From Kudoa neothunni (lineage: Eukaryota; Cnidaria), in assembly GCA_964304625.1 (NCBI GenBank), contig OZ199838.1, positions 12,028,001 to 12,092,000 of the forward strand: a DNA stretch of 64,000 nt. Reading direction: 5' to 3'. The notes under the pieces were generated by a model. The model saw only the letters and a list, made by a program, of their open reading frames with translations, did not search any database and was not told the origin of the DNA. This document shows positions 12,908-25,089 of this stretch, piece by piece (position 1 is the first letter of the stretch; every line of letters starts with the position of its first letter). The position numbers and the translations under genes were made by a program.

Positions 12908-14255
12908 ATGTATTCGATTTTGGAGAGTGATAGCGGTGCCGAGTTTGATGTCTTTTTCGAGGGGACTGAAAAGTTACTAGAGGTGTGGTTTACCTTCGAT
13001 ACTAACAGGGAGCCCTGCAAAAGTGATCTTCGTCTGATACCTCGGTAGGTTTTGATTGGTGCCAATATTTAATGTTATATGGTTTTGGTTATAGAGCCGC
13101 AATTGATTCTATTCTCGACCATATCGGAGCTAAAATAATCAGTCACTCCAAGTCACAATGTTGGGATGGTTACGTCCTATCGGAGAGTAGCCTGTTTATT
13201 TCTAAAAACAGAATCATCCTAAAAACATGCGGTTCAACCACACTACTGCTTGGTCTTCAGCCATTTATTGTTGCGGCCTTCAAGCACACATCTGCTAATG
13301 CAATATCGAATTTATTCTATTCCAGAAAATCAATGCTTAAACCAGATCAACAATTTTATCCTCATCTCGACTTTGATTCGGAAACCGAATTTCTAAAGAA
13401 GCATTTTCCAGATGGCGTATCTCATAATTTCGGTGAGAATTCGGTTGATAAGAATAACGAATGGGTTGTGTTTGTGTACGAAAACCCATCAATGTAATAG
13501 GTCATATTGTGGCCGAGTTTAATCTATAAGATTGTTACGTTTAGTGATGTTGCTGACCATTGCAACAAATGTGATTCAAGCTGTTCTGTTGAGCTATTGA
13601 TGAGTGACTTGGATGTTATGTTGGCTGCAAATTTCCACAAATATCCAAATTATAACAACTCTCCTTCGATGTCTAGAGCCAATACTACTACTGATAGTAT
13701 GGACGACAGTGGATACTACCATAATGAATCTGATATCGGTAATTCACTGCTTCGCCCTTTCTCACCAACAAAAAAAGCCCGCTCTATGTTTTATGTAGGT
13801 TGCCAATAAAGTTTTGTTATCTTATTAATGTGATTGATTGAATAGAGATCGGGTTTGGTGAATGTTTTCAACAAATGTGATATTGTTGATTTTGCCGAGT
13901 TCGACCCACTCGGTTTGTCTGTAAATGTGGTCAATGATCAAATTTACCATACTATCCACGTCACACCACAACAACTGTGCTCATACGCTAGTTATGAAAC
14001 CAATCTGTGCAGTGAAGGATGGATGTGCAATTTACGTCACGTCGTCAATGTCTTTATGCCTAAATCATTTGTTATGAATGCGTTTGTTTTGAATGTATGT
14101 TGTGTTGGGTGATTGCTGAACGCATTTTATACGTCACTTTTTAGCCACTTGAGTCACCCGAATCGTTCCATCCAAACTATAGATTGCAACATTGTGATTA
14201 CTTGAAAAGCGCAGGCTATCAAATATTCTATGGGTTTTATGTGAAATGTGATTGA
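12908..14255 (+). CDS. AMD1: S-adenosylmethionine decarboxylase, five exons
   Basis: Pyruvoyl enzyme that decarboxylates S-adenosylmethionine in the cytosol, supplying the aminopropyl group for spermidine and spermine. Exons: 12908-13044, 13095-13493, 13545-13794, 13846-14094 and 14145-14255. The four introns are only 50-51 bp with GT-AG ends, and the joined 1146 nt give 381 residues (human 334). Residues 16-28 read FFEGTEKLLEVWF with Glu18 and Glu21 (human Glu8, Glu11). YVLSESS at 72-78 holds the self-cleavage site Glu76-Ser77. Cys91 lies in ILKTCG. LLMSDLD gives the putrescine-site region, and Ser287 and His300 (TIHVTP) match the processing residues Ser229 and His243. The C-terminal exon ends YGFYVKCD. 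An extra polar segment in exon 3 (Ser/Asn/Thr-rich) explains most of the added length. The usual FDPCGYSMN reads FDPLGLSVN. All key residues are present, so it is probably functional. Confidence 0.93.
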
Positions 14256-14276
14256 ATATATAAACACAACTATTTT

Positions 14277-14308
14277 TGTTGTGGTTGATTGAAAAATCAG
14301 CCACAATA
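14277..14308 (+). promoter_or_regulatory. 3' hairpin with GAAA loop after the AMD1-type gene
   Basis: Bases 14277-14290 pair with 14295-14308, with two G-U pairs, around a GAAA tetraloop. The stem begins 21 nt after the stop codon and would lie in the 3' untranslated region. Strong stems are uncommon in such A+T-rich DNA. Function is not known; it could affect mRNA stability or translation, or be chance. Confidence 0.45.
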
Positions 14309-14934
14309 CGTTTTTCGATTTCCTCTAACGTATTCCATATTTTTAATCCTTTCGATTATATTAGTTTTCATTTATTTGGCGCGCTTTGTGTGTTGTATTT
14401 TGTTCGTTTTCAAATCATAGACACCGAACAGAGTATGTATTCATGAAATCACTAATAGATTTGGAGTGACGTTCAGAAATCTATATTTTCTTTTGTTCCG
14501 CCTGTAGTTTCAAGATAATTGGTAGGTATCATTTTTCTCTTGTTTGAAGATATTCTCCGGCGCGTATTAATTTGGAGATTTAAATTTTTAATCATTTTAT
14601 AGCATGGATGATTGCGCACCCAACCTAAGTTATGAACGACCAATTAATTAAAGAATTTATTCTCTCAAAATCGAAGCAAAATTTTTTTTATTAGGATGAA
14701 TATTTCGATTTTGAAAACTGTGCCACAAACAAGTCCCAGCATTGGAGATATCAAACTTGGGGGCGATAAGGAAAATCATGGACATCCTCCACAAATAAAA
14801 CAACAAATCTTGGTGAACTAGGCTTCTCAAATCATAAATTGTTGGAAGATGCAAAACATAAGCGGCTTTTTAACATAGAAATCAAGTGTTTCGCCGAAAT
14901 AACTAAATACTAAACAAATAAAGCCCAGCATATT
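14309..14934. other. Intergenic, nothing firmly recognised
   Basis: Contains short plus-strand frames (MDDCAPNLSYERP near 14604 and DEYFDFENCATNKS near 14694) that look coding-like, but they cannot be joined with consistent splice phases and match nothing I know. No polyadenylation signal for the upstream gene is obvious. Confidence 0.35.
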
Positions 14935-17900
14935 CAGTGGCGGCTTGTAGTCTAAATTAATGGGGGATGCTGCAATGCAATAAAATTGTTTTGTAATCGT
15001 TGTTCAAAACTGAATATATTTTTGGTGAGGGAACAATCGTTTACGTTAAAACCAATTGTAATCTTAATAATAACACGAAAACGGGAATATATACCTACGT
15101 AATATAGATTAAAACCCAACTTAAGTCAGCCGGAATTGTGAATCGCACAATGCCTCCGTGTCACCACCCCGTAGATTATGTCTATCTGGCTCTATGGCAC
15201 ACGAATGTGCAGTTTGGTAAAATGCCAGACACATGCGAGGCTAATTGCTCTGGGTATTCAGCGAAGGGATTATAATATAGAAGAAAGCGTTGCTGAAAAT
15301 TCAACTATTTTTTCAACATACAACGACCACAAAATAATTTTATCATTACATACTTGAATAGGGGTGAATATTTTAGATTAATATAAGTATCGAGAGAATT
15401 AATTATTTTATAAACAATAAAAATGTTTTTTTTAAACAAAGCATGAATTAATGAAAAAAATTTCGATATGTTATATAAACAACCTATATTCAAAAGTTCA
15501 AAATTATTTTCGAGAAATTTTCAGCATAGATCTAATCATTTATAGCCATCATTTGTATGTTAATTAAGATGTTTATTTTTATTTCATCAATTAATTAATT
15601 TGAACGATGTGACCGCGTTTAATAAAATTTAAAAAACTACGACTATATGGGAAAAAATTTTTTAATAATTAAGGAAGCAAAAAATGGCAAACAATAACTT
15701 TAATAGTTTAATAGAGATCCATAAAAACACGAAAGAATTGTATTGCAAGTATGAATGGTTAATAACTAATTATACAGTGTCAATATATGATCGTCTATTT
15801 ATAAATCAAATGTTTTCTCCAGTCTTTCATCGAAGCAAAATTATCAATAACTTTTTCATAAAAGTTGGAGGTAAGGCTTTGCTCAATTTTAAGGAGTCTT
15901 TCTTTCTCAGTTGATATTAACGCAAGGGATGTTAATCTTTCATTATTCGTTCGATTTCTTTTACAACATTTTATTCTTTTCATCTCAGAAAGTGATCTCT
16001 CCGTGGAAACAGTTGTGGCTGGAATTGCCAAAATTATATGCAGCAGTTTACAACTTCCGGAAATGTTTGAGTAAGGTTATTTTCAAATATAAAATCAAGC
16101 AGTTTTTTAGGAGACATCTTGAAATAGTTGAGCATTGTAAATTCCAGGCAAATCTGCTTCCAGGCGCACAATATCAAAAAAATCCATAATTATTTTCTAA
16201 ACTCTCAAATGCATTATTATCAATTTCACATGATAGCTTGCTACATTTATTCCCGCCAATCAATGAAATGAAATACAGATTTTCAAAATCATTGAATTTT
16301 GTTTTCATATTATTTGTTATATCGTTCAAAATGATGTGATATAATTTGATTCTTTCATTTTTCTTCGCAAATATAATTCGAAAATTCTACCTATAGAAGA
16401 TATTTTCTCTACAGTATTCCTCGAACTTCACATATAACGGGTCAAATTTGTTGTGCATATCATCAAGTGTGTTTATTGTATTATTGATTGTTTCAACGCA
16501 ATATGGAATATCTGATTTTTGTTAGCACTTTGAACAGAATGTCAGTCAATACGAAAGTTTCGTTATAAACTATAATAAGAAAGTATGTTGAATTTTGTGT
16601 TATCCAAATATATAATTCATTACTTTTAAGTAAGGTGTCCGGGTCCCAGAGTGTAGGGTTACTGTTCATGTTGTTGAAAAGATTACAGAGATCTCCATAA
16701 TATTCCAATATCGTTTGAATTAATTTTGAATTAGAGCTCCACTTAGTTGGAGCTGTTTTTGGGATGCGCTTTTAATAGTTTTATCGAGGAATTGAGTTCA
16801 TTTGGTTGAATTTCGGAAAAAAACAGCAAGCGCTTCACATGTCTTGAAAACTTGTATATGTGGGGATGAATTATGCGGACTGAGAAAACACAAGATTTAG
16901 TTTATGTGCGTAGCAGTGAGTAAATAATGCTGTTTGTATTTTTCGTTTAATTTTAGCCTGTACGCCATTAAGATAGAAAACCATTACTATGGCTCCATCG
17001 TATGTTTATGCCATTAATTCTTCACTGCAGTTGTATTTATTTGTACTTTTCAAGACAAATTCTGCTACTCTTCAGCTACTCTATTATTTAGGACGTCCAA
17101 TCCAATAAAAGATTCCATAATATTTGAGTCTATTATATATCTTAGTATCGTCGAATGCTGAGAAGTGTTTGAAATATCTGTTGTTTCATCCAATTCAATG
17201 ACTACAAACAGGACTCTTGCTACTCCTTCTTTGATACTATCTTCTAAAACCGTACTTGTAGCTTCGATCAAATCAGTTGGAACCTTGTTTGATAATCCAG
17301 AAAATATTGGTGAGTTTTCCAAATTATTTGCCAATTTTTCATAAAACTTGGCGGTATGATGATGATTTCAGCTCATTATCATCTCTAAAACCAAGTTTTT
17401 GTTTAACAAAAAAGCACGTAGAATAAATCAATTTGTTCAATATTTCCCGGTTGTCTATGACATTTTTAAAATGAATTTCAATGCCTAAATTCTTCTGTGT
17501 GTCTAATGGCAAATCAATTCTGATAGATCCAAACGTTTTCAATATTATTTGGTTATGATAATGTTTTCAGATCACTCATGTTTATTCAAAGCGTTAGGCA
17601 AGTTATTCAGATTAGAATATCCTTCTTTCACTCAGATATTTTCATTAGGCGCCAAAATAACAGGCAAGGGAAAAAAAAGTTTTTGTGTCGTAGTACTCCC
17701 ACACAACCATTCTTTCCTCTCGTACCGTACACTATGAAAGGTACGAATAATATCCTCTCCTTTCTGTTGTTTAAATTCATAAAGTTTTGGTGTTGGTCTA
17801 CCGTTTGTTATGATTCTCATCTTTTCTTCATAGGGAAGTTTTGAAGACTGTCTGAGATAATGACTATTCATGTTTGAAAGTAACGTGATAAAACCAAAAA

Positions 17901-17999
17901 ACACCTCAACAGATAATCAAAATAGAGATTAGGAATAATTTATGTGTAACTCGCATTTTCTCTGAAGTATTACCTAATTTTATCACTCTGGAGACACTG
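14935..17999 (-). mobile_element. Decayed hAT element of ZMYM1 type
   Basis: The left end probably begins at 14935 with CAGTGGCGGCTTGTAG, typical for this hAT group. The right end is tentative: near 17999 the complement reads CAGTGTCTCCAGAG, but the flanking octamers do not match. Transposase pieces lie on the minus strand between 17904 and 15795. A cut-and-paste DNA transposon, now inactive. Confidence 0.6.
15795..17904 (-). pseudogene. hAT transposase (TTF zinc finger, DUF4371, hATC), decayed
   Basis: Pieces in the correct order on the minus strand. 17904-17632 carries a TTF-type finger start (RYERKEWLCGS). 17542-17339 has NREILNKLIYSTCFFVKQKLGFR and 17334-17065 has VIELDETTDISNTSQHS, both typical of the DUF4371 half. 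16708-16493 has ETFVLTDILFKVL, and 16031-15795 holds the C-terminal dimerisation motif IPATTVSTERSLSEMKRIK. Frames change and stops intervene throughout, so no full protein is made. The relatives are ZMYM1-like proteins and free hAT transposons. No intact catalytic triad can be read. Confidence 0.8.
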
Positions 18000-18168
18000 A
18001 TTAAGATTTAAATATTTAATAAGTCCAAAAATAACCAGGATTTCATGTATGGGAAATGACAATCGGTTCCTGTTACTGCATGGTGTTACGTGACTACACA
18101 GGGTAAGCAGAATGTAGTTTGCATATCCTGGCTAGTATAAAGATGAAGATGCGCATATACGTGTTTTG
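18000..18168. other. Spacer between two hAT elements
   Basis: About 170 bp without a recognisable gene between the ZMYM1-type hAT remnant and the next hAT element. Confidence 0.5.
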
Positions 18169-18176
18169 TTATAGTA

Positions 18177-19173
18177 CAGGGTGGCCAAACCCTGACTAGC
18201 GAGCCACATGTTAATTCAGAAAAATACAAAGTTTAAACTGTCTAATCAATTGAAGAAATGAAACCTTTAATCGTAAACTAGAAAATATTTTTGATTAGAA
18301 AACATAGTTACGAACTACCATCTAGTTTTAACTTTGATGCAACTTAGCATTGTTACTAGTTTTATTAGGAAATACAATTAGAACTAATGTTTATCCATTA
18401 CCAGCGTGATAGGTATCGGAAGAATAAAACGTTCATTAAAGCTTTAAACATGAGCCATAATTCCAACTCACCAAGAGAATTGTGGAAATACGTTCTAGAA
18501 ACTAAATATTCAAAATGAAAAGAAATTTGTCTCAAACTTGTTTTTATCTTTTGACCAACTTATTGTTGTGAGTCTATTTATTCAACGTTGACGTTTGTAA
18601 AATAGAAGCATCGCGGATCCCATTCTCACAAACGAACATCTGACGGAACTAATTCGCACAGCATTAACAGCATACGAACCGGATTACCGTCATCTCATTG
18701 ATTATGTGGAAACAAAAAACTTGTAACATTCGAAACAATTTCTAAAAATAATATTTCGAAAGCATTAAATCCTTATGTTATCACTTTATTCGTGAATTTT
18801 TTAATTTTATTTTTTGTCAGACTACCATACATGATTAAACATGAAAACTATTTTATTATTTTTGCGACCTTATTCATAGGAAAAAAGATTTTTGGAACAT
18901 TAACTACTAACTTACTTTTTTTAGAAAAACCACGATAAATTATACCTGTACAAATTATATGCAAATTTTCCAGCAATTAATTGAACAAGAAAAAATTTAA
19001 AACCTTTATGTTTAATTCTACAACATTTTATCTTATTATTTACCAAAAATTTTCCAAAAATGGAAGTTTTAATTAAAGAAGAGGTACCAAAATGATTTTA
19101 GTGCCTTGTGGCTCTTGAAAATTTGGGAGACCTTAAAGTTGGCTCCCAATCTGTACAAGTCTGGTCATCCCTA
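18177..19173. mobile_element. Non-autonomous hAT element with 8-bp duplication
   Basis: The element begins CAGGGTGGCCAAACC and its far end, read in complement, is TAGGGATGACCAGAC. It is flanked by a perfect 8-bp target duplication ttatagta at 18169-18176 and 19174-19181. No transposase frame lies within the 997 bp, so it would have been moved by a relative. GAGCCAC near the left end and, in complement, GGGAGCCAAC near the right extend the subterminal symmetry. Confidence 0.8.
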
Positions 19174-19181
19174 TTATAGTA

Positions 19182-20457
19182 GGCCGGAGGCGGCCGTGAC
19201 CTCTGTCTAGCTTGACCTAAATATTTGAAAATTTTTTTAATTTTGCGCATACAATTATTTATTTATATATATATTATTTACAATATGTATATTATACAAT
19301 CACAACTGAAAATTTCTTATTCATCTATATTGGAAGTTGGTAAATCAGGCATCGCAGACTCTAATTTGTCAATGCTTTACACTCCTAAACCCATGAAAAT
19401 TACTCTATGTCGAGTTATTTTGGACTATCATTGATCCCGATTATATTAATTGTGACTAATATTCTACTTGTATTGATTATGATTTTTATATTTAAACTAA
19501 TACTGAGATAAAAACAAATCATTTGTCTATTTGCGTGCTTCATTAATGCACACGTTATTTATTTTTTAAGTGGTTTTATCCCATTAATTCTCATGTTACG
19601 CCCTGTAATGCAGATGAATAAATTTCCCCATCCAAAATATTCCAAGGTATGCATGTGCCTGTAAAATGCCCCTTTGGTGGAACTGTGTAGCGCAACAGTT
19701 CCATTCAAATATTTTTGTGATTGTTCAAGGAGAAGAGAGTGTTTTTTAACATTGAACATAATAATGATGAAATTTAAATGTTTATACAAATAATTAAATT
19801 TAAAGAACTCCATAGATTTAATTATATCAATACAGTAACAATAATGGTTCAGCTTTGCACATCGATGTTTGTGAATTATTAACACGTTTATAAATGTTCA
19901 GTGTATTTGAAATAAATAAAGTAAGTATAGAATTCTTATATCCAGAGTATAGGGTTATTTACCTGATAAAAAAACCATAACTACCTTTCTCTGGCATAAA
20001 AAGGGGTATACATTAATCAAATTGAAGTAAATATGGATTATTTTTCATAAGTTTACACGTTTTCATAAAATAATTTTTCGTAATCCGTCCTCTAACACAA
20101 AGAGAATATCATACAATATTTTTTACAAAGTACAGCTATTAGGGTGTGGAAAAATCGTTAGAAATATAAAGGCCCCTCGCTTGCTACAACATAGGCAAGT
20201 TTCAATATTGTTATGAATTATATAAGTTAAAATTTGTAATGATTCGAAGATTTATACAGAGAATTATTTATTGCATCTATTATTTTTAAGAATCAAGTAA
20301 TGCAACATTATAAGTTTTATTATAATAGATGAAAAATCATGTTTTATAGTTCGAATGATATATAATAATGTTGACTCCATGAATGACGCAATAGATAATT
20401 CAAAAAATTGAGTCTATCGTGGAAAAATTAGTTAGGAATATGTGCCAGCGGATATTT
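19182..20457. other. Intergenic spacer
   Basis: A 108-codon minus-strand frame at 19885-19559 (with GAFYRHMHTLEYFGWG) is the longest open frame, but it matches nothing I know and lies in A+T-rich DNA. No other feature is seen. Confidence 0.4.
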
Positions 20458-20465
20458 ATGTAAGG

Positions 20466-21655
20466 CAGGGGTCGGCAACCTGCGGTTCCCACCTTACGTG
20501 CATAATATAAACTACAATATCTAAGGTTAACACGTGAAGAAATTATATAATTATTAATTCGTGAACTCATTATTACGTTCAGGTTTTGAATTTTCATCAC
20601 ATAAATCATTTTTTAATGGAAATATCTGGGTAATAAATGAATATATGGTGCTCAACATCACCACCTTGAATTAATTTCCGTTATTTGCAACTTCCAAGTT
20701 ATATATAGAAAGAAAAGATTCAGCAAAAATAAATTACTTACAAATATTAAAAGTTCCTAGTAGAACATTGTCCGGTACAGCTACAATTATTAACGAGACA
20801 ATAATTCTAAATGTTCTCAATTTTTTCTACGTTTTAAATCAAAAAATTATTTGTTATCATTAATCAAAATTTATCATCAATAAAACTGTTAATATCAAAT
20901 TGAAATTATTTAACAATAAATTTTTCGAGTATTATACAAAATACATCTTATTCGTTTATATTCACAACTTTTTGTAACCCTTTAAATTATACTTGTGGAA
21001 ATGTTGATAGTTTTTCGAGGTTACAAAAAAATTGAGACAACTGTTTTCCAACGAAAAATAGTTATACATACATTTTCATTAAATATGATCCATTAAAAGA
21101 ATTATCTTGTAATATATAACGTTATTTAGTTCTAATACAAATAAAACCCCATATACAATGTTGCTGAAATAATTAAATTCAGGAAAACACGCTAAAAAGT
21201 AATTCATTCAATTTTAAAAGATTAAATTATATGTTTGAAATTTTCCTGTTTGTTGACGATAATATTCATGAAAGTGAATTTTATACCGTATATTTGTTGT
21301 ATAGACGTCAATGATAAAATTTTTAATTCAGCATAATAGAAATTATCGAAAACGCAATTACGATATTACTTGACGTAATCAGAAAAATTCAAGTGTATAT
21401 ATATTCTATTTTTATTATTTCCTCCTGCATTAAAATATTAATAATAAAAATAATAGGTTAAATAATTATCAAAAAGCACATAGATAGACTAATCCGAGAA
21501 TTATCTTCAAATTTTTCTGAATTGTATGTATTCATGGTTTCAAAGTTAAACATTTTGATTTTCGAGCCTATATGTAATGTGCCGCTCCGGAAGTCGAAAA
21601 ATTTTTCCCGCCATCAATAATTTGTTCATCCAGCCAAATCGGTTGCCGACCCCTG
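20466..21655. mobile_element. Non-autonomous hAT element, CAGGGGTCGGCAACC ends
   Basis: Terminal inverted repeats of 15 bp (CAGGGGTCGGCAACC) are identical at both ends. The flanking octamers atgtaagg (20458-20465) and acgtaagg (21656-21663) match at seven of eight positions. The 1190 bp between hold no transposase. The element at 50663-51853 has nearly the same ends and length, so both belong to one family. Confidence 0.85.
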
Positions 21656-21663
21656 ACGTAAGG

Positions 21664-22235
21664 GAAGAGGATTATATAAATACCGAGGTGGCCAAGGGTG
21701 GTACAATTCCACAGTTCCATACATGGGCCGCCAATGATGATATTACTACAAATGAATAACACCTCCATATGCTACGTATAATTTTAAATCGAACCTCGTA
21801 ATAATCATTATGTATGTTGACGCCATTTAATAATAACAATCTTCCGACACGAATAATTGTTATAAACATGATTATATATATATACTATCACGTATATCGT
21901 ACGAATTATTAGAAAGTTCAAAATATATTAATCATTGAAAAATTATCCTATAAAATTTATAATATAAACAATCATTCAAAGAAAAATCGTTCAATACATA
22001 TGCACCAGTAAATGTTGGGCATGTAAAAAAATTATTATTCTTCCTCGTGCAAATATTAAATTTAATTAACACGCATTTACAATATTTAATTTTTTATCAT
22101 GAAATAGATTTAAACGACGATAATTAAAATATTATAACGATATCATATCCATACGAAAGGAAACATTTCCATAAAAAATTATTAGAGATACATTAATGGC
22201 GTTAATTAAATTATTATGTTTCCATATATTAGAAT
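21664..22235. other. Intergenic spacer
   Basis: A+T-rich sequence with no gene or repeat end that I can support. Confidence 0.5.
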
Positions 22236-23253
22236 TTAACCCTCTAATGAAATTGGGGGAAATTTTCACCCCAACGAAAAGTTAATGGTTGTATACGTGA
22301 TATGTTTGATATTCATTGGATACAAGATATTTTCAAATCGTCCAAAAAAATTAGTAATATATTATTTTAAAATATTATGACTAAAAATAGAAAATCAGCA
22401 AAATTATATCAAGTTTACATTCCAATGAATTTTTGGGGTAAAAAAATTACCCCAGATTTTTTCGCATCAACTGATAGATAAACTAATTAATTATTATTGT
22501 GTTAATCAAATTTTAGGTTTATCTGATGGCTGAATTTGAAGTTATATGATTATTACCTATGACGTTGATCACGTGACTTCTTTTTTATTTGTAACCTTGC
22601 GATAATTGAAATGGATTTCATCGATAATAATTTAAATTATGAATAAAATTCTTTTAAATTGATTATGAATACTTTGCAACCGATATGTCGTAAGAATCTG
22701 ACGAGATTGAAAATTTTGAGAATTCGGGTCAATCCATAAAGTAATGACGTTCTATGGTGATGTTTTTCCATTTAATAGATTCATTACTTATAAATGCTTG
22801 TTTCATTCACAGAAGGAGACTTGTGAGATAATATGATTATGAGGAAGTTTTTGAAAAACTGGAAAAGTTACTACAATTGTGCTGGGATGCTACGCATTTT
22901 TTTTGAGACAAAGACTCGAGTGTGCATTAACCCTGCACTACCTAATATCCATGCTTTGGCTCCTGCGCATATGGGGAGAATTTGGTGGGTACGCGACCAC
23001 TTTTTCTGCTTTTTTATTCTCTCGTTGCACTAAGAATAACTTTAATAGAGAGTTGTTGTTAAGATTGTTGCAACTATTATTCATAACACTATGATCAGAA
23101 ATACAACAGTAATCTTCTTCGAGATAACAGTAGTTTATATATATAATAAAGTAATTAACTACTATCTTAAGGATTCTAATGCTTGATAATTAAAGGTCAT
23201 TATTTTGTATTAATAGAATCCCATAGGTATTCTAACAGTAGTTTAAGACAGAA

Positions 23254-23520
23254 TTATTTTTTTTCAACAAGAAATTTGTTATTTCTCTTGTTATAAACGA
23301 AGTTTATTTTACTTTTCAAAAGGAAAAATTTAACTCTGTAATGTGTTCCAGCGTTTCGGTGTGATGGATCTTGAATAATTTCTTTATTTCTTTTAGATTT
23401 TCTGTTTAATTCGTTCATTTTTAGATGAACTCTCGACACAAACTCATGGAACTGTCCTCGACCGATAGTTATAGGAGTGTTGTCTTTTGCTTCGGCTTTT
23501 ATGACATTGACTTATTTATT
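23254..23520 (-). CDS. Unknown basic frame in pogo-like copy 1
   Basis: A minus-strand open frame reading VIKAEAKDNTPI, then GRGQFHEF, LKMNELNRKSKRNK and PSHRNAGTHYRVKFF. The first ATG in frame is near 23439, but the frame is open upstream. The second copy keeps the same frame between about 48490 and 48250 with several amino-acid changes. It is strongly basic with no recognised domain. It may be a fragment of a protein carried by the autonomous parent, or a by-product of A+T-rich repeat sequence. Confidence 0.3.
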
Positions 23521-23550
23521 TTCCTATTATATTGTACTCTCTGGACAGTT

Positions 23551-23772
23551 TTATATTTCTCCTTCTCGAAAGTTCGATCCATTAATTCTTATATCGAGTA
23601 GTTTGAATTTTGTTGTAAGAATTTTGCGATAAAATCTTAAATCACTGGAAATAAAGTCTGCGAATATTTTTGATTTTATTGATACAATTGTATTCAATGT
23701 AGTGACTGATTTCAGGCCGGAGCGCCTAACGATGTTCACTTTAGATCCACTCTTAGTTCCTAATTTTTCCAA
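23551..23772 (-). CDS. Unknown 73-residue frame in pogo-like copy 1
   Basis: A minus-strand frame (with LKSVTTLNTIVSIKSKIF and DLRFYRKILTTKFKLLDI) is almost identical to the frame at 49914-49723 in copy 2, with one change across about 50 residues of overlap. It matches no transposase or host family I know. Because the copies are similar overall, conservation cannot be separated from recent common origin. Confidence 0.3.
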   Translation of the reverse strand: MEKLGTKSGSKVNIVRRSGLKSVTTLNTIVSIKSKIFADFISSDLRFYRKILTTKFKLLDIRINGSNFREGEI

Positions 23773-24596
23773 TTATTTAATAATCTACACGTTTTCTTCA
23801 AATGAGTGATAATTTTTCTCCTTTTCCTACTGCGTACTAACCATGCCAATGTAATCAAACAACAGATTTCAGGTATGTAAGAAGCATGCACTCCTATTTT
23901 CCCAACTACAAGATTATTTATTAATTATATAGTTATATTTATCGATATAGTTTACTCTTATCTCACGATTTATAGCTATAGTTAATTTGTATATTTTGAA
24001 TTTTCGACATTATTTCTAAAATTGCACAATAACCATACTACGTAATAACCCTGCGCTACTGTAATCTTTCCATTAGTGGAGAGAAACATCCTTGAAGACC
24101 AAAATCCTAAGAGCTCAACCTTATCTATTCTGCTATAATTCATCACAAGAAGTAAATGAACGATATTTTCAAGGTTTGAATTTTATTACGGAAAATTGAA
24201 AAGAACCCCGCTATTACTTGTTTCAGATGTACGAAGCTGTCGCAAAATTCATTGCGAGTGTTTGCAAATCTCGTTCTCATTCAATATTCTGTTGTTTCGC
24301 AAATAATAATTAAAATATTTATTACGTGATATAAATGTGAAATCTACTCAAACATTAAGCTTTCATCAAAAATTATCATTGCGAATTTTAACGGATACAG
24401 TTTTCATAGGATTATGAGGATTACTACTCTGATGTTAGTTGTTTTACGGCTTAATTTACCCCCGGGATTATGCCTATTTTTATTTTCTGAAATTGAATAA
24501 TTTTTATGATTCGAATGGAGAAATAAAAAACTGGGATAATTTTTTACCCCAAAATTCATAGGAGTGCAATCTATTTTTAGTACATTGGAAGGTTAA

Positions 24597-25089
24597 TTAT
24601 ATTTAAAAAATGCGCATTGGTTAGAAATAAAAATGAATATTTCTATTTTCGTTTTATTTAAAATAATATTTTAATGTGTTTAATTTTGTCAAATTTTAAT
24701 TTTTAATGCATTCAAAATTTTTTGATGTTATTCGTGAATTTAATGTTTTTCAACCCAGGTTCTAGCTCAGGAAGAATACTTAACAATAACAAAAATCATC
24801 CCAAAAATTGGAAAAAAATCTTTTCTATAGATATTTCGTTTTATGTGGATATACGCATATATATTCTTCCAGGTAAAATTGGTTTTTTCAACAAGAATAT
24901 GATATCTAAATATATCTATATTAAATCATAAAATTGGGATTTTTTAGTTAGATAAATACCTAAAACCAAATTTTCAACATATTTTATCATTGTCTTTAAT
25001 GTTATATCGAAGTTTAATGCCATTTCGGGTACATTATAACAAATACGGAATGGGCGTTTCGGATTTCTAAATTATTTAAAAAAAATGAT
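24597..25089. other. Intergenic, downstream of the minus-strand membrane gene
   Basis: No supported gene. The 69-codon frame at 24722-24931 is of chance length. Confidence 0.45.

Larger units (their letters stand above)
22874..24061 (-). mobile_element. pogo-like element, copy 1 (nested)
   Basis: Ends CAATTGTGCTGGGATGCTACG and, in complement, CAGTAGCGCAGGGTTATTACG, with TA on both sides as in Tc1/pogo insertion. It aligns by eye along its length with the copy at 47957-50211. The same end sequence occurs at the edge of the Tigger transposase relic near 45072, which ties the family to pogo/Tigger. No transposase is present; two minus-strand frames of unknown nature are described separately. 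Confidence 0.7.
22240..24592. mobile_element. piggyBac-like TTAA element without transposase
   Basis: Flanked by TTAA at 22236-22239 and 24593-24596, the hallmark of piggyBac insertion. Left end CCCTCTAATG and right end (complement) CCTTCCAATG form a 10-bp terminal repeat with two mismatches. Subterminal inverted copies of a palindromic block lie at 22418-22455 and 24531-24566, and a diverged copy sits at the left tip (22254-22276). The element has no transposase of its own. It was interrupted by the pogo-like element at 22874-24061, leaving about 1.16 kb of original sequence. Confidence 0.7.

Noticed and set aside
19559-19885. 108-codon minus-strand ORF
   Set aside because: No recognisable domain; length is at the edge of chance in this composition.
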